Shown here piece after piece: positions 40,469-48,836 of a stretch of DNA of 64,000 nt. Under the pieces are notes generated by a model. It was not told the DNA's origin. It searched no databases and worked only from the letters and a program-made list of their open reading frames with translations. Numbering within the stretch: the first letter of the stretch is position 1; each line of letters begins with the position of its first letter. Source of the stretch: Mesorhizobium sp. (GTDB taxonomy: Bacteria; Pseudomonadota; Alphaproteobacteria; Rhizobiales; Rhizobiaceae); NCBI GenBank assembly GCA_004017535.1, contig SAJS01000008.1:1-64000 (forward strand), written 5' to 3'. The translations under genes were made by a program, and so were the position numbers.

Positions 40469-40477
40469 TGCCGGCCG

Positions 40478-41386
40478 TTATATGGTGTGCACATCGAGAT
40501 CAGCCGCAAGACGGCTGTTTGGAAATGCCCGCACCGCTTCCGCGAGGATTTCTTCGTCGGCATAGCGGCCGGAGATATGCGTAAGAATGAGTTGCTTCAC
40601 GTTGCTCGTAGCTGCCAGAGATGCTGCCTGCGCAGCCGTGAGATGACCATAGTCGCGCGCTAAGGCCGCATCTCGTTCGAGGAAGGTCGCCTCGATCACA
40701 AGAAGGTCGGCGCCGCGGACATGTTCCGCGAGATCATCGGTCGCCTTCGTATCGCCGATGATGACCAGCTTCTTGCCTGCTTCCAGCGGGCCCAATACGT
40801 CTTCGGGAGCAACTGCTCGGCCATCGACGAGGGTGATAGTCCGGCCTTCTACCAGTTCCTTCCCGATTGGACCGTCTGGCACGACCAGCGACGCCAGGCG
40901 CTCGGCGCGAAGGTGGCGGCGCGGTGGAGTCTCGAGCACGAAGCCATAGCTATCGGTGTCGCGGTGGCGAACCTGAAAGCTGTCGATCATGAATTCGTCC
41001 GCGTTGAAAAACCGGCCGGGCATCAGCGGCTCAAGCGTTAGTGGGATCGGCGCTTGCCCTTCACCCCAAAGACCAGCGAGCATGCGCACAACGAGGTCGA
41101 GGGTGTCCGAGCCTCCGTGGACGGTCAGGAGATCGTCACTTTGCCGCAACCGGAGTGTCGAGAACAGGCCGGGGATTCCAAGGATATGGTCGAAACGGGG
41201 ATGCGTGAGCAACAGGCGATGAAGCCGCCTGAAGCCGGCGCCGCTGCGCAGCAGCTGGCGCTGCGTGCCTTCCCCGCAATCAACAAGAATTCGGTGGCCT
41301 CCGGCCTCGATGAGCAGGGCAGGGTGATTTCGCTCGGCAGAGGGCACGCTGGCCGAGGTGCCAAGGAACGTCAGTCTGAAAATCAT
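40478..41386 (-). CDS. Ribonuclease Z / beta-lactamase-fold nuclease with altered metal motif
   Basis: A 302-aa RNase Z-type protein (LTFLGTSASVPSAERNHPALLIEAGGHRILVDCGEGTQRQL, ILTHISGRY, VIEATFL). The metal motif HxHxDH reads H-P-R-F-D-H: the second His, a zinc ligand, is Arg (codon CGT, one transition from CAT). All other motifs are kept. RNase Z matures tRNA 3' ends lacking CCA. This change would be expected to weaken or abolish catalysis unless it is a sequencing error or the protein has taken another role. First gene of the pair with the phosphodiesterase. Confidence 0.88.
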   Translation of the reverse strand: MIFRLTFLGTSASVPSAERNHPALLIEAGGHRILVDCGEGTQRQLLRSGAGFRRLHRLLLTHPRFDHILGIPGLFSTLRLRQSDDLLTVHGGSDTLDLVVRMLAGLWGEGQAPIPLTLEPLMPGRFFNADEFMIDSFQVRHRDTDSYGFVLETPPRRHLRAERLASLVVPDGPIGKELVEGRTITLVDGRAVAPEDVLGPLEAGKKLVIIGDTKATDDLAEHVRGADLLVIEATFLERDAALARDYGHLTAAQAASLAATSNVKQLILTHISGRYADEEILAEAVRAFPNSRLAADLDVHTI

Positions 41387-41458
41387 GCAGCAAGTCTAGC
41401 CCGGCCCCAAAGTGGGCAACGGTTTCCGCGACCCAAGTCTGCCTTGGCAGTCTTTGGA

Positions 41459-41639
41459 CTATTTCGAGTCCACGCCCTGCTCGGGCTTTAGCCCTGTGCT
41501 TTCACCATCACCATGGACGAGGTCGCGATCCCAGTCATTGGTCTTGTCGGGCGTCTTGGCAGCCGCCTCTCGGGGTATCCCGCTCTTTGTCCTTCCGGGG
41601 TTTCGGGCCCGGCGTGTCCCGCGATGATTTTGATCTCAT
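41459..41639 (-). pseudogene. Small basic stress-type protein gene with a 1-bp frameshift
   Basis: The ATG at 41639 follows AGAGGAAAAAGCAT. It begins MRSKSSRDTPGPKPRKDK. One extra base near 41588 shifts the frame; continuing one base later gives SGIPREAAAKTPDKTNDWDRD, then LVHGDGESTGLKPEQGVDSK and a stop at 41459. The two halves join into a coherent ~59-aa hydrophilic protein of a kind I recall from rhizobia. It is either a real frameshift or a sequencing error. A candidate EcfG promoter lies 32 bp upstream. Confidence 0.6.
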
Positions 41640-41670
41640 ATGCTTTTTCCTCTTCGGTCGCTCCATCCGA

Positions 41671-41695
41671 AACTGGGCCGGGTGAATTAGGTTCC
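41671..41695 (-). promoter_or_regulatory. Candidate EcfG promoter for the small basic protein gene
   Basis: Minus strand: GGAAC (41695-41691), a 16-nt spacer, AGTT (41674-41671), close to GGAAC-N16/17-CGTT, at a suitable distance from the ATG at 41639. Confidence 0.45.
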
Positions 41696-41859
41696 GCTGG
41701 CTCCCGCTGGCCGTGGGCCTGCAGCAGAATAAAGATCTGTGTTGTCCGCGACGATCTCGACAGCAATTCTGTATGCGCGCAGCGCTGGTTCGCAAAATAA
41801 GGAAAGCCCTGAATTGAATTAAAACCCTCTGTGTTCTTCACTGACGACTATTCAACATC

Positions 41860-42126
41860 TCAACCGCGACGTCGCCGAGCATTTCCTGAGCGACACTGTC
41901 GGCCGGGTCCCGTGAACTTTTGCCGCTGAGATCTGATCTCTTCCAACAGTTCGCGCTCGTTGGCGCGAGCATTGCGAAAGACGGCCACAACCATCTCTGC
42001 CAAAATTTCAGCGTTCGGGTCCAAGGGATCGAGGCGTTCATCCGCGCAGACTTGATTAAACACGCGTTCGCAAACAGCCAGATCGAGAGGGCTAAGACAG
42101 GTACGGTTGAAACGCTGACGCAGCAT
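41860..42126 (-). CDS. Conserved small hypothetical protein (88 aa)
   Basis: Starts at ATG 42126 with GAAAGG upstream. Contains LSPLDLAVCERVFNQVCADERLDPLDPNAEILAEMVVAVFRNARANERELLEEI, the same helical layout as the protein from 37117-37365. The C-terminal ~20 residues (GPGRQCRSGNARRRRG) are low-complexity. Function unknown. Confidence 0.6.
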   Translation of the reverse strand: MLRQRFNRTCLSPLDLAVCERVFNQVCADERLDPLDPNAEILAEMVVAVFRNARANERELLEEIRSQRQKFTGPGRQCRSGNARRRRG

Positions 42127-42207
42127 GTGAGCGAACCTTTCAGGGGCCGCCGCCCGTGCTGGCGGCGGGCTGGTATCACTGAGGCTTGAGCGATGCTGTT
42201 TACAGCG

Positions 42208-42510
42208 TTACTCCATACTCGGCGATTGCGTTGTCAATAATCCCAAAATCTGCGCGCACTCGCGAGATCTGTATTGCCCAACTGTCATCAGCTGGTAATA
42301 GTCTTGCCGTTTACTTTCCGGTATACGAAAGCCGCGCCGAAATTCAGCCGCCTCCTTTGGAGTTCGAGTGCAGCCAAGCTTGCTGGCGCTGACTTTCAAG
42401 CTCGCCAGTGAGCACCCAAGTTTTTCCGCAATGTCTTTCAATGGTTCGTTATTGACGTATCCATCAAGAATTATCTTGCGGCGAGCTTCTCCTTTGATCT
42501 TCTCGTTCAT
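42208..42510 (-). CDS. Small HTH-like protein (100 aa)
   Basis: The ATG at 42510 follows CGAGGAGACCACGA. NEPLKDIAEKLGCSLASLKVSASKLGCTRTPKEAAEFRRG looks like a sigma-70 region 4 / homeodomain-like helix-turn-helix with a preceding helix (KIILDGYVN). Probably a small DNA-binding protein. It lies divergent from the araC-like gene, with overlapping upstream regions. Confidence 0.6.
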   Translation of the reverse strand: MNEKIKGEARRKIILDGYVNNEPLKDIAEKLGCSLASLKVSASKLGCTRTPKEAAEFRRGFRIPESKRQDYYQLMTVGQYRSRECAQILGLLTTQSPSME

Positions 42511-42679
42511 TCGTGGTCTCCTCGACGTCGCTTTCACGATGTCGGAATCTATAGGCACCACTTTGAATTCTGTCGTTAGCCTCGCATCCAGAAAGTTATC
42601 TCGGGATGCATTTCTTGATGTAACTCAGCGTGATCGGCGATCCGGCCGACAGGCTTGCCAGATACCTGGAATACACCAC

Positions 42680-43870
42680 ATGATTGCGGGGGGCATGGGC
42701 ATACCGGAATCGGATATGGCACCACGCGCGATGGACGCTAACAAGCAGGACGAGGCGCATACTAGGCAGTCGCCGGAGCGCGAGCGACGTCGTTGGCCCC
42801 GCGACGTTCAACCTGACAGCGCGGCTCCGCCAACCGCGCCGGCACTGGTGCCATTGTCCTTTTCAACGCTGGACCTGGCACCGAAGGAGCAATTTCCTGC
42901 TTGGCAGGCGCATGTGGCACCGCTTGTCGAGCTCAGGTTGCCGGATAACAAATCGCTAGACGATGGCTTCCCGGCCGCCCACATGGCCTGGAATCTTGGT
43001 GGAATGCTGATCGTTGAACAGCGGACGCCGGCGCACAGTTATGTCCGTTCCGCCGCTAAACTTCGCTCCAGCTCGATCGATCACTGGTATGTCGTCTTGC
43101 CACATACTGGCCGGTCATGGACGGAGGTCGATCGCCGCGTCGTGGAGGGACAACCGGGTAAACTTGAGATCAGGTCGCTGGGCTACCCGTTTCGCGGCAG
43201 GACAACGGATTCGGAAAGTCTCATTCTCTATTTGCCGCGTGATTTGTTTGCCGATGCGGCGGCAACCCTCGATCCGAACAACAATTCAATTCTTTCCGGC
43301 AACTTTGCTAACCTTTTGATCGACTACATTGACAGCATCGTAACAAGACTGCGCAGTCTCACTGCGGACGACCTGCCCCGCGTCGTAAACGCCACCCGCA
43401 GCATGATCATTGCGTGCCTCGCGCCTCTGGCAGAAAACGCGGCTGCGGCCGAACAACTGGCGAGTGTCGCGCTTATGGAACGGGCGCGTCGATACGTCCA
43501 AAACAACCTGGACGCGGCTCGTTTGACGCCGGATACAATGTGTCGGGCGCTCGGGGTTTCGCGATCTCGTCTCTATCAGTTGTTCGAACCGAGCGGTGGA
43601 GTGCTCCATTACATTCAAAGTCGCCGACTTTTGGCAGCCCATGTTGCGCTCAGCGATCCGGCGGACAGCCGGCGCATCGTTCAAATTGCGGAAGCCTTCG
43701 GCTTCAGTTCAGCAGCAAATTTCAGCCGAGCGTTCAGCAAGGAGTTCGGTTATAGCCCTCGCGAAGGGCGCAGGACGACAGTGTTGCCGCGCCCCGCCCA
43801 CTCTGTTTCGCTTGGCGAGCATGGGAAGGCCTCCTCCTTTGAAGGATGGCTCAAGGCGCTTGGAAGCTGA
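42680..43870 (+). CDS. AraC-family transcriptional regulator
   Basis: About 396 aa. The N-terminal ~270 residues resemble the AraC-binding-like domain 2 (cupin-type) group: STLDLAPKEQFPAWQAHVAPLVEL, then YVVLPHTGRS. The C-terminal ~100 residues hold the double HTH: AARLTPDTMCRALGVSRSRLYQLFEPSGGVLHYIQSRRLLAAHVALSD and IVQIAEAFGFSSAANFSRAFSKEFGYSPRE. In-frame starts at 42680, 42695, 42716 and 42731 are possible; 42680 is used but 42695 has a G-rich stretch upstream. The target is unknown. Confidence 0.85.
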   Translation: MIAGGMGIPESDMAPRAMDANKQDEAHTRQSPERERRRWPRDVQPDSAAPPTAPALVPLSFSTLDLAPKEQFPAWQAHVAPLVELRLPDNKSLDDGFPAAHMAWNLGGMLIVEQRTPAHSYVRSAAKLRSSSIDHWYVVLPHTGRSWTEVDRRVVEGQPGKLEIRSLGYPFRGRTTDSESLILYLPRDLFADAAATLDPNNNSILSGNFANLLIDYIDSIVTRLRSLTADDLPRVVNATRSMIIACLAPLAENAAAAEQLASVALMERARRYVQNNLDAARLTPDTMCRALGVSRSRLYQLFEPSGGVLHYIQSRRLLAAHVALSDPADSRRIVQIAEAFGFSSAANFSRAFSKEFGYSPREGRRTTVLPRPAHSVSLGEHGKASSFEGWLKALGS

Positions 43871-44380
43871 GCACAAGCGCGGTGCCGCTTGAGATCGGCG
43901 ACATTCCATCAGAGTGCCTCGTGGGGTTCTGCTGGATGCCGAGCGGCAATCCCCCTTAGGGCAAGAGACTGCGTTGGCTGTCGGCAACCAAATGGCAATA
44001 GCCCTGGGCGAGAGATGCCGCGCCGATATCGAGATATGTACGCCCGGATAAGAATATGGATGCGCAGCTAACGACAACGCGACGTTACTCGTAGATGTTC
44101 GCGGTGACTTTAGCGGGGGGCTCGGCACAGGCGGCAGGTTTCCAAGTTGGGGGGAATATCGCACCGCCTGTGCCGACCGCGCCGCCGCTATCCGTCAAAG
44201 GTGGTGGCGTAATCGAATTAGCGTGCCAAGGCGGGGGGGCGGCTGGCTGGTGTTCATTGCGCCGCAAGATGGCTTCGTGGGGGCTCGATGGCTTAGTGGG
44301 GGCTCGGCACAGGTGGCAGGTGTCCAAATTGGGGGATGCCGGATCGCCTGTGCCGCTCGCGCCACAGCTATCCGTCAAAG
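43871..44380. other. Region holding a partial duplication of the ligase 5' end
   Basis: Two related ~155-bp blocks lie in tandem here (44115-44272 and 44297-44450). The rest shows no gene. Confidence 0.5.
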
Positions 44381-44450
44381 ATGGTGGCGTTGTTGGGGAA
44401 GCGTGACAAGGTGGACGGCGAACGGCTGGAGTTCATTCCGCCGCAGATGC
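44115..44450 (+). repeat. Tandem duplication of the ligase start region
   Basis: Copy 1 (44115-44272) and copy 2 (44297-44450) share GGGGCTCGGCACAGG, CGCCTGTGCCG, GCTATCCGTCAAAG and GTTCATT[G/C]CGCCGCA in the same order, about 180 bp apart and diverged. Copy 2 contains the first ~23 codons of the ligase gene, so copy 1 is a decayed duplicate of that gene's start. Confidence 0.7.
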
Positions 44451-44986
44451 CAACTCTTGTCGAGCAGCCGCCAGAAGATGACGGGTGGGTCCACGAGGCC
44501 AAGCTCGATGGCTACCGGACGCAGATCATCATCGATAAGTGCGGCGTGCGGCTCTACAGCAAGAATGGCCGTGACTGGACGACGAAATACTGGCCCATCG
44601 CGCTGGCGGTCGACCTGCCATGCCGGGCTGCCATTCTCGACGGTGAGGTGATTGTGTCAGGTGAGAGCGGCACGCCCGATCCCGCAGCGCTGGAAGCCGC
44701 GGTCTGGAATGAGCCGAGCGGATTGGTGTTCGTCGCGTTCGATATCCTTCATCTCGACGGTCGCAATCTTACCCCCTTACCTTTGTTGCAGCGCAAGCAC
44801 GCCCTGCGGCAACTGGTCGAACCTGGCCTCGGCAAGATCCAATACAGCGAGCATTTTGAGCGCGGTGCGCTGGCGAACTTTGGCGTCATCGAGAAGATGG
44901 AGCCCAGTGGCCTTATCTCGAAGCATTCCGACAGCCCCTACAGGAGCGGACTGTCGAAAACATGGCTGAAGACCGAATATTCTTGA
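44381..44986 (+). CDS. ATP-dependent DNA ligase adenylation domain (LigD-like), truncated
   Basis: A 201-aa protein with ligase motif I (VHEAKLDGYR, Lys being the AMP acceptor), motif III (ILDGEVIV, FVAFDILHLDG) and motif IV/V-like SGLISKHSDSPYRSGLSKTWLKT. It ends just after SKTWLKT, whereas LigD-type ligases go on ~90 residues into the OB-fold domain with motif VI. The OB domain is absent here, so it is C-terminally truncated and probably unable to seal DNA efficiently. Non-homologous end joining is the usual role of the family. The start is taken at MVALLGKRDKVDG. Confidence 0.8.
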   Translation: MVALLGKRDKVDGERLEFIPPQMPTLVEQPPEDDGWVHEAKLDGYRTQIIIDKCGVRLYSKNGRDWTTKYWPIALAVDLPCRAAILDGEVIVSGESGTPDPAALEAAVWNEPSGLVFVAFDILHLDGRNLTPLPLLQRKHALRQLVEPGLGKIQYSEHFERGALANFGVIEKMEPSGLISKHSDSPYRSGLSKTWLKTEYS

Positions 44987-45286
44987 AAGCCGTCCTTGAA
45001 TTGCCAGGACAGCCCCGCACAGCGAACGCTGCTCCCCCGGGGGGTCCAATAGTTCGAATCACGTGCGGCGCTACGTTATCATTCGCTAATTTACGTTTTG
45101 TTAATGAACTTAGGTGTTCGGTATGTGGATAACGTGTCCGCCAATAGCAGTGGACCATGAATTTGCGATGTGGCGTACGCGGCGTTTGTTAAACCGCCGA
45201 GTTGAAAGTTGCCAAGCTTGTTACTTATGCTATTTCTAATCTGGGGACGGGGACGCTGATTTTTACACCGCCTATGGAGGTGGCTT
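44987..45286. other. Intergenic before the GGDEF-EAL operon
   Basis: Contains a GC palindrome near 45034-45044 and an AT-rich stretch (45070-45250) that probably holds the operon promoter. GTTCGAATC at 45052-45060 resembles a tRNA T-loop but no tRNA can be folded. Confidence 0.4.
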
Positions 45287-47029
45287 TTGCGCCCGGAGGC
45301 ATCAGGCGTCGGCATAGAGAATGAGAAGTCTTCCCCGATCGATGTTTCACGTGCCGGCGAAGCGCTTCTCGCTGACCTGTTAGCGAATACGACTGAACTT
45401 TTGTCGCTCTATGATCGCGACTTTCGGCTAACGCACTACGCAGCCAGGCTCAAAGGCCTGTACGGAGGCGCGGTGGTGCCAGGCGCCGCCATTTGGGAGA
45501 TCTACCCGAGCTTCCTGGATACCAGGTGCCGCGACGAATTTCTTCGGGTATTTCAGGGCGGCTCTGCGGCAAGCATCGAATTGCCGCGATCATCGGGCGA
45601 AGCGCCTAGGTCCGTTTTCGTCTTCGGCACCGCAGATGGTGTCGGAGTCATCGAATCACAGGGGCGGGGAGGGCGCAGCACGGCGGAGGAGCAGGAGCAC
45701 GTAATTCTGCTCCATCAGGCGACTCATGACGTGCTGACGGGACTGCAGAACCGACGGCGATTCGGAGAGCGACTACAGGAAGCGCTGGCGGCAATCGGCG
45801 GCCCCAAGCCGAAAGCCGCCTTGCTCCAAATCGACCTTGACGATTTCAAGTCGGTCAACGACACGCTCGGCCATGGAGCGGGCGACACGCTCCTGCAACT
45901 CGCGGCAGGTCGAATCCGCGACGCGCTGCAGGATGGCGAATCTGCATACCGGTATGCCGGCGACGAGTTCGCTGTCATCCAATTGGGCAAGGAGCAGCCC
46001 ATGGAAGCCGAGCGCCTCGCCGGATCCCTGGTCAACGCCTTCAAGGACCCGTTTGTCATCAACGGCATTCCCGTCTTCGTCGGTTCAAGCATCGGAATTG
46101 CTTTCGGGCCGGAGCACGGGACCGACGGCGAGCAGTTGATGAAAGCCGCCGACATCGCTCTTTATGCAGCCAAGACGGACGGACGCGGCTGCGCCCGAAC
46201 GTTCAATCGCGCGATGCTGCTCTTGCTCGAACAACGCGAGAATCTCAGGCGCAGCCTTCGAACCGCGCTGGAGCGGGGCGAGCTCTATATTGAGTATCAG
46301 CCGCTCATCCGGCCTCCCTCATCGGTGATCGGATTTGAAGCACTGCTGCGTTGGCGACACCCCGAGATCGGCATCATCCCGCCCGGTGTGTTCATTCCGA
46401 TCGCCGAGGCCGACGGTCTCATGGACGAGATTGGACGATGGGTGCTCGAGCAAGCCTGTCGTCAGGCATTGACGTGGCCTTCCTCGCTGACAGTCGCAGT
46501 CAACCTGTCTCCGGCTCAGTTTCTGAGCGGTTCGTTGACAGATACTGTCGCTCAGATCATTGACGCAGTTGGAATTCGAGCCGAGAGACTTGAACTTGAG
46601 ATAACCGAAACGGTCCTTCTTGAGAAGACAATTGATAATATCGATACATTAAATACTTTGAACGTGTTGGGAATAAGAATCTCTCTTGACGATTTTGGGA
46701 CGTACTACTCATCGTTGAGCTACCTTAAGAACTTTCCATTCGACACCTTGAAGATAGATCAATACTTCATCACGGACTTGGAAACCGACCTCAAGAGCCA
46801 AACGATCGTGCAATCGATCATCAATCTGGCACACGGCCTAGGTATAAGTGTCACCGCCGAAGGGGTCGAGACGTCGGCACAGGCACGGTGGCTGGTCGAG
46901 GAGAATTGCGATTGCCTGCAAGGTAATTTCCTGGGACGGCCGCTTGGAGCCGACGCAACCGGCGATTTCATCAGGCGGTCGCCGTCGAAGGAGGGGCGAG
47001 CGATGGAGGAATCAAATCGGGTGCTCTAG
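45287..47029 (+). CDS. PAS-like / GGDEF / EAL cyclic-di-GMP protein
   Basis: A 580-aa cytoplasmic protein. Residues ~25-110 look like a small PAS-type sensor. The GGDEF domain (~145-300) has the active-site variant AGDEF (224-228) and no RxxD inhibitory site five residues before it. The EAL domain (~315-560) has FEALLRW (351-353), ITETVLL, SLDDFGTYYSSLSYL, FDTLKIDQ and AEGVET, so phosphodiesterase activity is likely. The start is TTG at 45287 with GGAGGTG 7 nt upstream; there is no in-frame ATG nearby. First gene of a six-gene plus-strand run with the partner-switching genes. Confidence 0.88.
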   Translation: MRPEASGVGIENEKSSPIDVSRAGEALLADLLANTTELLSLYDRDFRLTHYAARLKGLYGGAVVPGAAIWEIYPSFLDTRCRDEFLRVFQGGSAASIELPRSSGEAPRSVFVFGTADGVGVIESQGRGGRSTAEEQEHVILLHQATHDVLTGLQNRRRFGERLQEALAAIGGPKPKAALLQIDLDDFKSVNDTLGHGAGDTLLQLAAGRIRDALQDGESAYRYAGDEFAVIQLGKEQPMEAERLAGSLVNAFKDPFVINGIPVFVGSSIGIAFGPEHGTDGEQLMKAADIALYAAKTDGRGCARTFNRAMLLLLEQRENLRRSLRTALERGELYIEYQPLIRPPSSVIGFEALLRWRHPEIGIIPPGVFIPIAEADGLMDEIGRWVLEQACRQALTWPSSLTVAVNLSPAQFLSGSLTDTVAQIIDAVGIRAERLELEITETVLLEKTIDNIDTLNTLNVLGIRISLDDFGTYYSSLSYLKNFPFDTLKIDQYFITDLETDLKSQTIVQSIINLAHGLGISVTAEGVETSAQARWLVEENCDCLQGNFLGRPLGADATGDFIRRSPSKEGRAMEESNRVL

Positions 47030-47139
47030 CCCTGCACTCTTTGTGGAGGGGGGAAAAAGCGATCGAACTGGACACCGCGCAATGCGGAAACTCATCACGA
47101 GGCGGTCAAATTTCCGTCTCGGAGGTCAGGAGGATGCTG

Positions 47140-47661
47140 ATGGGATCTGTTCGTAACGAACCGGCTGGCGAGCCGACTTTTGAGCCGATGATCCAGATCG
47201 ACATGGAGATCAAAGCTTTTGTCTCCGCTTGGAAACACTGCGACTATGTCTCGACATATATGGCGCGGATGATCAGTCAAAACAGATCGGACTCGGTCCG
47301 GCATTCGAATCTGTTTTCCTCTGCCTTCAACGAATTGCTGGAGGTCGCTTTTCGTACGCGCCACACCGACGGCGAACTGGCATGCAGGGTGTCTCGCCAC
47401 GGCGCGACGGACAGAATCGAGCTAACAATCCCTTGCGTGCCGGAGGAACGCCAGTTCTACCAGGAGGCCGTGTCGCATGTCGCCGGCTTTGAGGCCAGGG
47501 AGCGATATCTCAATTCCGTGTCTGGAGATCTGGCGCCCAGCAGGGAGGTCGTACTCCTGGAACTGGCTGTCGACTACAACGCGACACTCAGCGTCGAGGA
47601 GGCCGAAAGCGATGCGATCAAGCTCGTCGTCGATCTTCCACTTGAGGGCCTGCAGCATTGA
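47140..47661 (+). CDS. Degenerate GHKL (anti-sigma-kinase-like) protein
   Basis: A 173-aa protein. The ATG at 47140 follows GGTCAGGAGG. The N-box-like segment HSNLFSSAFNELLEVAFR corresponds to RHSIGYLVNELIENAVKF in the 51201 protein, but the second Asn of N-E-L-x-E-N-A is Val. No glycine-rich lid (GxGxG) is visible. It therefore looks like a GHKL-fold paralogue of the RsbW-like kinase that may bind a STAS partner without phosphorylating it. Its stop overlaps the TTG start of the next gene. Confidence 0.6.
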   Translation: MGSVRNEPAGEPTFEPMIQIDMEIKAFVSAWKHCDYVSTYMARMISQNRSDSVRHSNLFSSAFNELLEVAFRTRHTDGELACRVSRHGATDRIELTIPCVPEERQFYQEAVSHVAGFEARERYLNSVSGDLAPSREVVLLELAVDYNATLSVEEAESDAIKLVVDLPLEGLQH

Positions 47662-48836
47662 GCCCTTACGACCTTCTCCCGCGCTTCAAGGCGCAATACG
47701 ACGCGAACAACCAGGAGTTCTCCATATCCGGGGTGATCCGGCCGCAGGCGATCGATGAGCTTGGGCCAAGTCTGGCATTGCTACGCGATGCGATCGGCCG
47801 TGTACGCGGCGTCCTCTATATTAATGTCAGACGACTGACGCAGATGAACAACGCTGCATTCCATGCTTTTTCAAGGATCATTATTGACGCCTGTCGCGCT
47901 CTACCCGATCTCAAATTTGTCGTCATCACGTCAAGCGTCGTCGGATGGACCTCACGAAAATTCGGTCGCTTGAGCGGGATCGAACCGAACATCACGGTCG
48001 AGGAGTATGACAGCGAATTCTATCCAGGGCAGGGTTTCCTCGAGGAAGGCGGGTTCGTTCCAATCCTGCGCACACAGACAAAGTTGACCTGGCGCCACGA
48101 GCGAACAATCTTGCCGCGACACGGCATGAGCCCGGGGATCGTCATGGCCGACATCTGTTGCGGGATCGGCGATTTCGCCGTGCTCGTGCAGAAAGAATTC
48201 CAGCCATCGCGGATCGTCGCCCTCGACCACTCCATATCAAGCCTGGACTACGCCCGGCGGGTGATGCGGGAGTTCGATATCCGGGGCATCGAATATACTT
48301 ATGGCGATGCGTCGGAAATGCTTCTCGACGAAGCGCAGTTCGACTTGGTCACCTGCCGACATTCGCTTCAAATCTTCAATCGACCGGAACTCATCCTCAA
48401 GGAACTCTACCGCATTTGCAAACCAGGCGGGCGGGTCTACATCACCAACGAGAAGAATTCCCATTGCCTCGGCGAGCCGCGCGCAGAAAGCATTCGTTGG
48501 ACATACAATGAGGTGGCGAAGCTGTTCGCGCATTTCGAGATGGATGTCGAGCTTGGGCCCAAGAGTCGGCGGTACCTGATTGAAGCCGGATTCGAAGACA
48601 TACGTGTCGAGACCTTCATGGTCACCAACATGGACGGAGATCCGCAGGACTTCGCCGATGTCATTGTGGCCTGGGCTGATGTTTACGCGGGCGATATGGC
48701 CAGCAGACGCGGCGATGGGCCGGAGTTCGTTGCACGGTTCCGGCAGGGGTTTCAGGATCACATTTTCGCTGCGCTGCACCCCAAGGGTTACGCGGGTTGG
48801 CCGATCTGGGTCGCATCGGGGCGACGGCCACAATGA
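47658..48836 (+). CDS. STAS-like domain fused to a SAM methyltransferase
   Basis: A 392-aa protein. Residues ~1-125 resemble a STAS/anti-anti-sigma domain (FSISGVIRPQAIDELG, RGVLYINVRRLTQMNNAAFHAFSRIII). Where phosphorylatable STAS proteins have Ser it reads MNNAAF, so it cannot be switched by phosphorylation at that site. Residues ~150-380 are a class I methyltransferase (VMADICCGIGDFAVLV, IVALDHSISSLDYARRVM, FDLVTCRHSLQIFNRPELILKELYRICKPGGRVYI). It starts with TTG, overlapping the previous stop (TTGA), and overlaps the next gene by ATGA. Substrate unknown. Confidence 0.78.
   Translation: MSPYDLLPRFKAQYDANNQEFSISGVIRPQAIDELGPSLALLRDAIGRVRGVLYINVRRLTQMNNAAFHAFSRIIIDACRALPDLKFVVITSSVVGWTSRKFGRLSGIEPNITVEEYDSEFYPGQGFLEEGGFVPILRTQTKLTWRHERTILPRHGMSPGIVMADICCGIGDFAVLVQKEFQPSRIVALDHSISSLDYARRVMREFDIRGIEYTYGDASEMLLDEAQFDLVTCRHSLQIFNRPELILKELYRICKPGGRVYITNEKNSHCLGEPRAESIRWTYNEVAKLFAHFEMDVELGPKSRRYLIEAGFEDIRVETFMVTNMDGDPQDFADVIVAWADVYAGDMASRRGDGPEFVARFRQGFQDHIFAALHPKGYAGWPIWVASGRRPQ

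Noticed and set aside
45052-45060. tRNA T-loop-like GTTCGAATC
   Set aside because: No acceptor, D or anticodon stems can be built around it.
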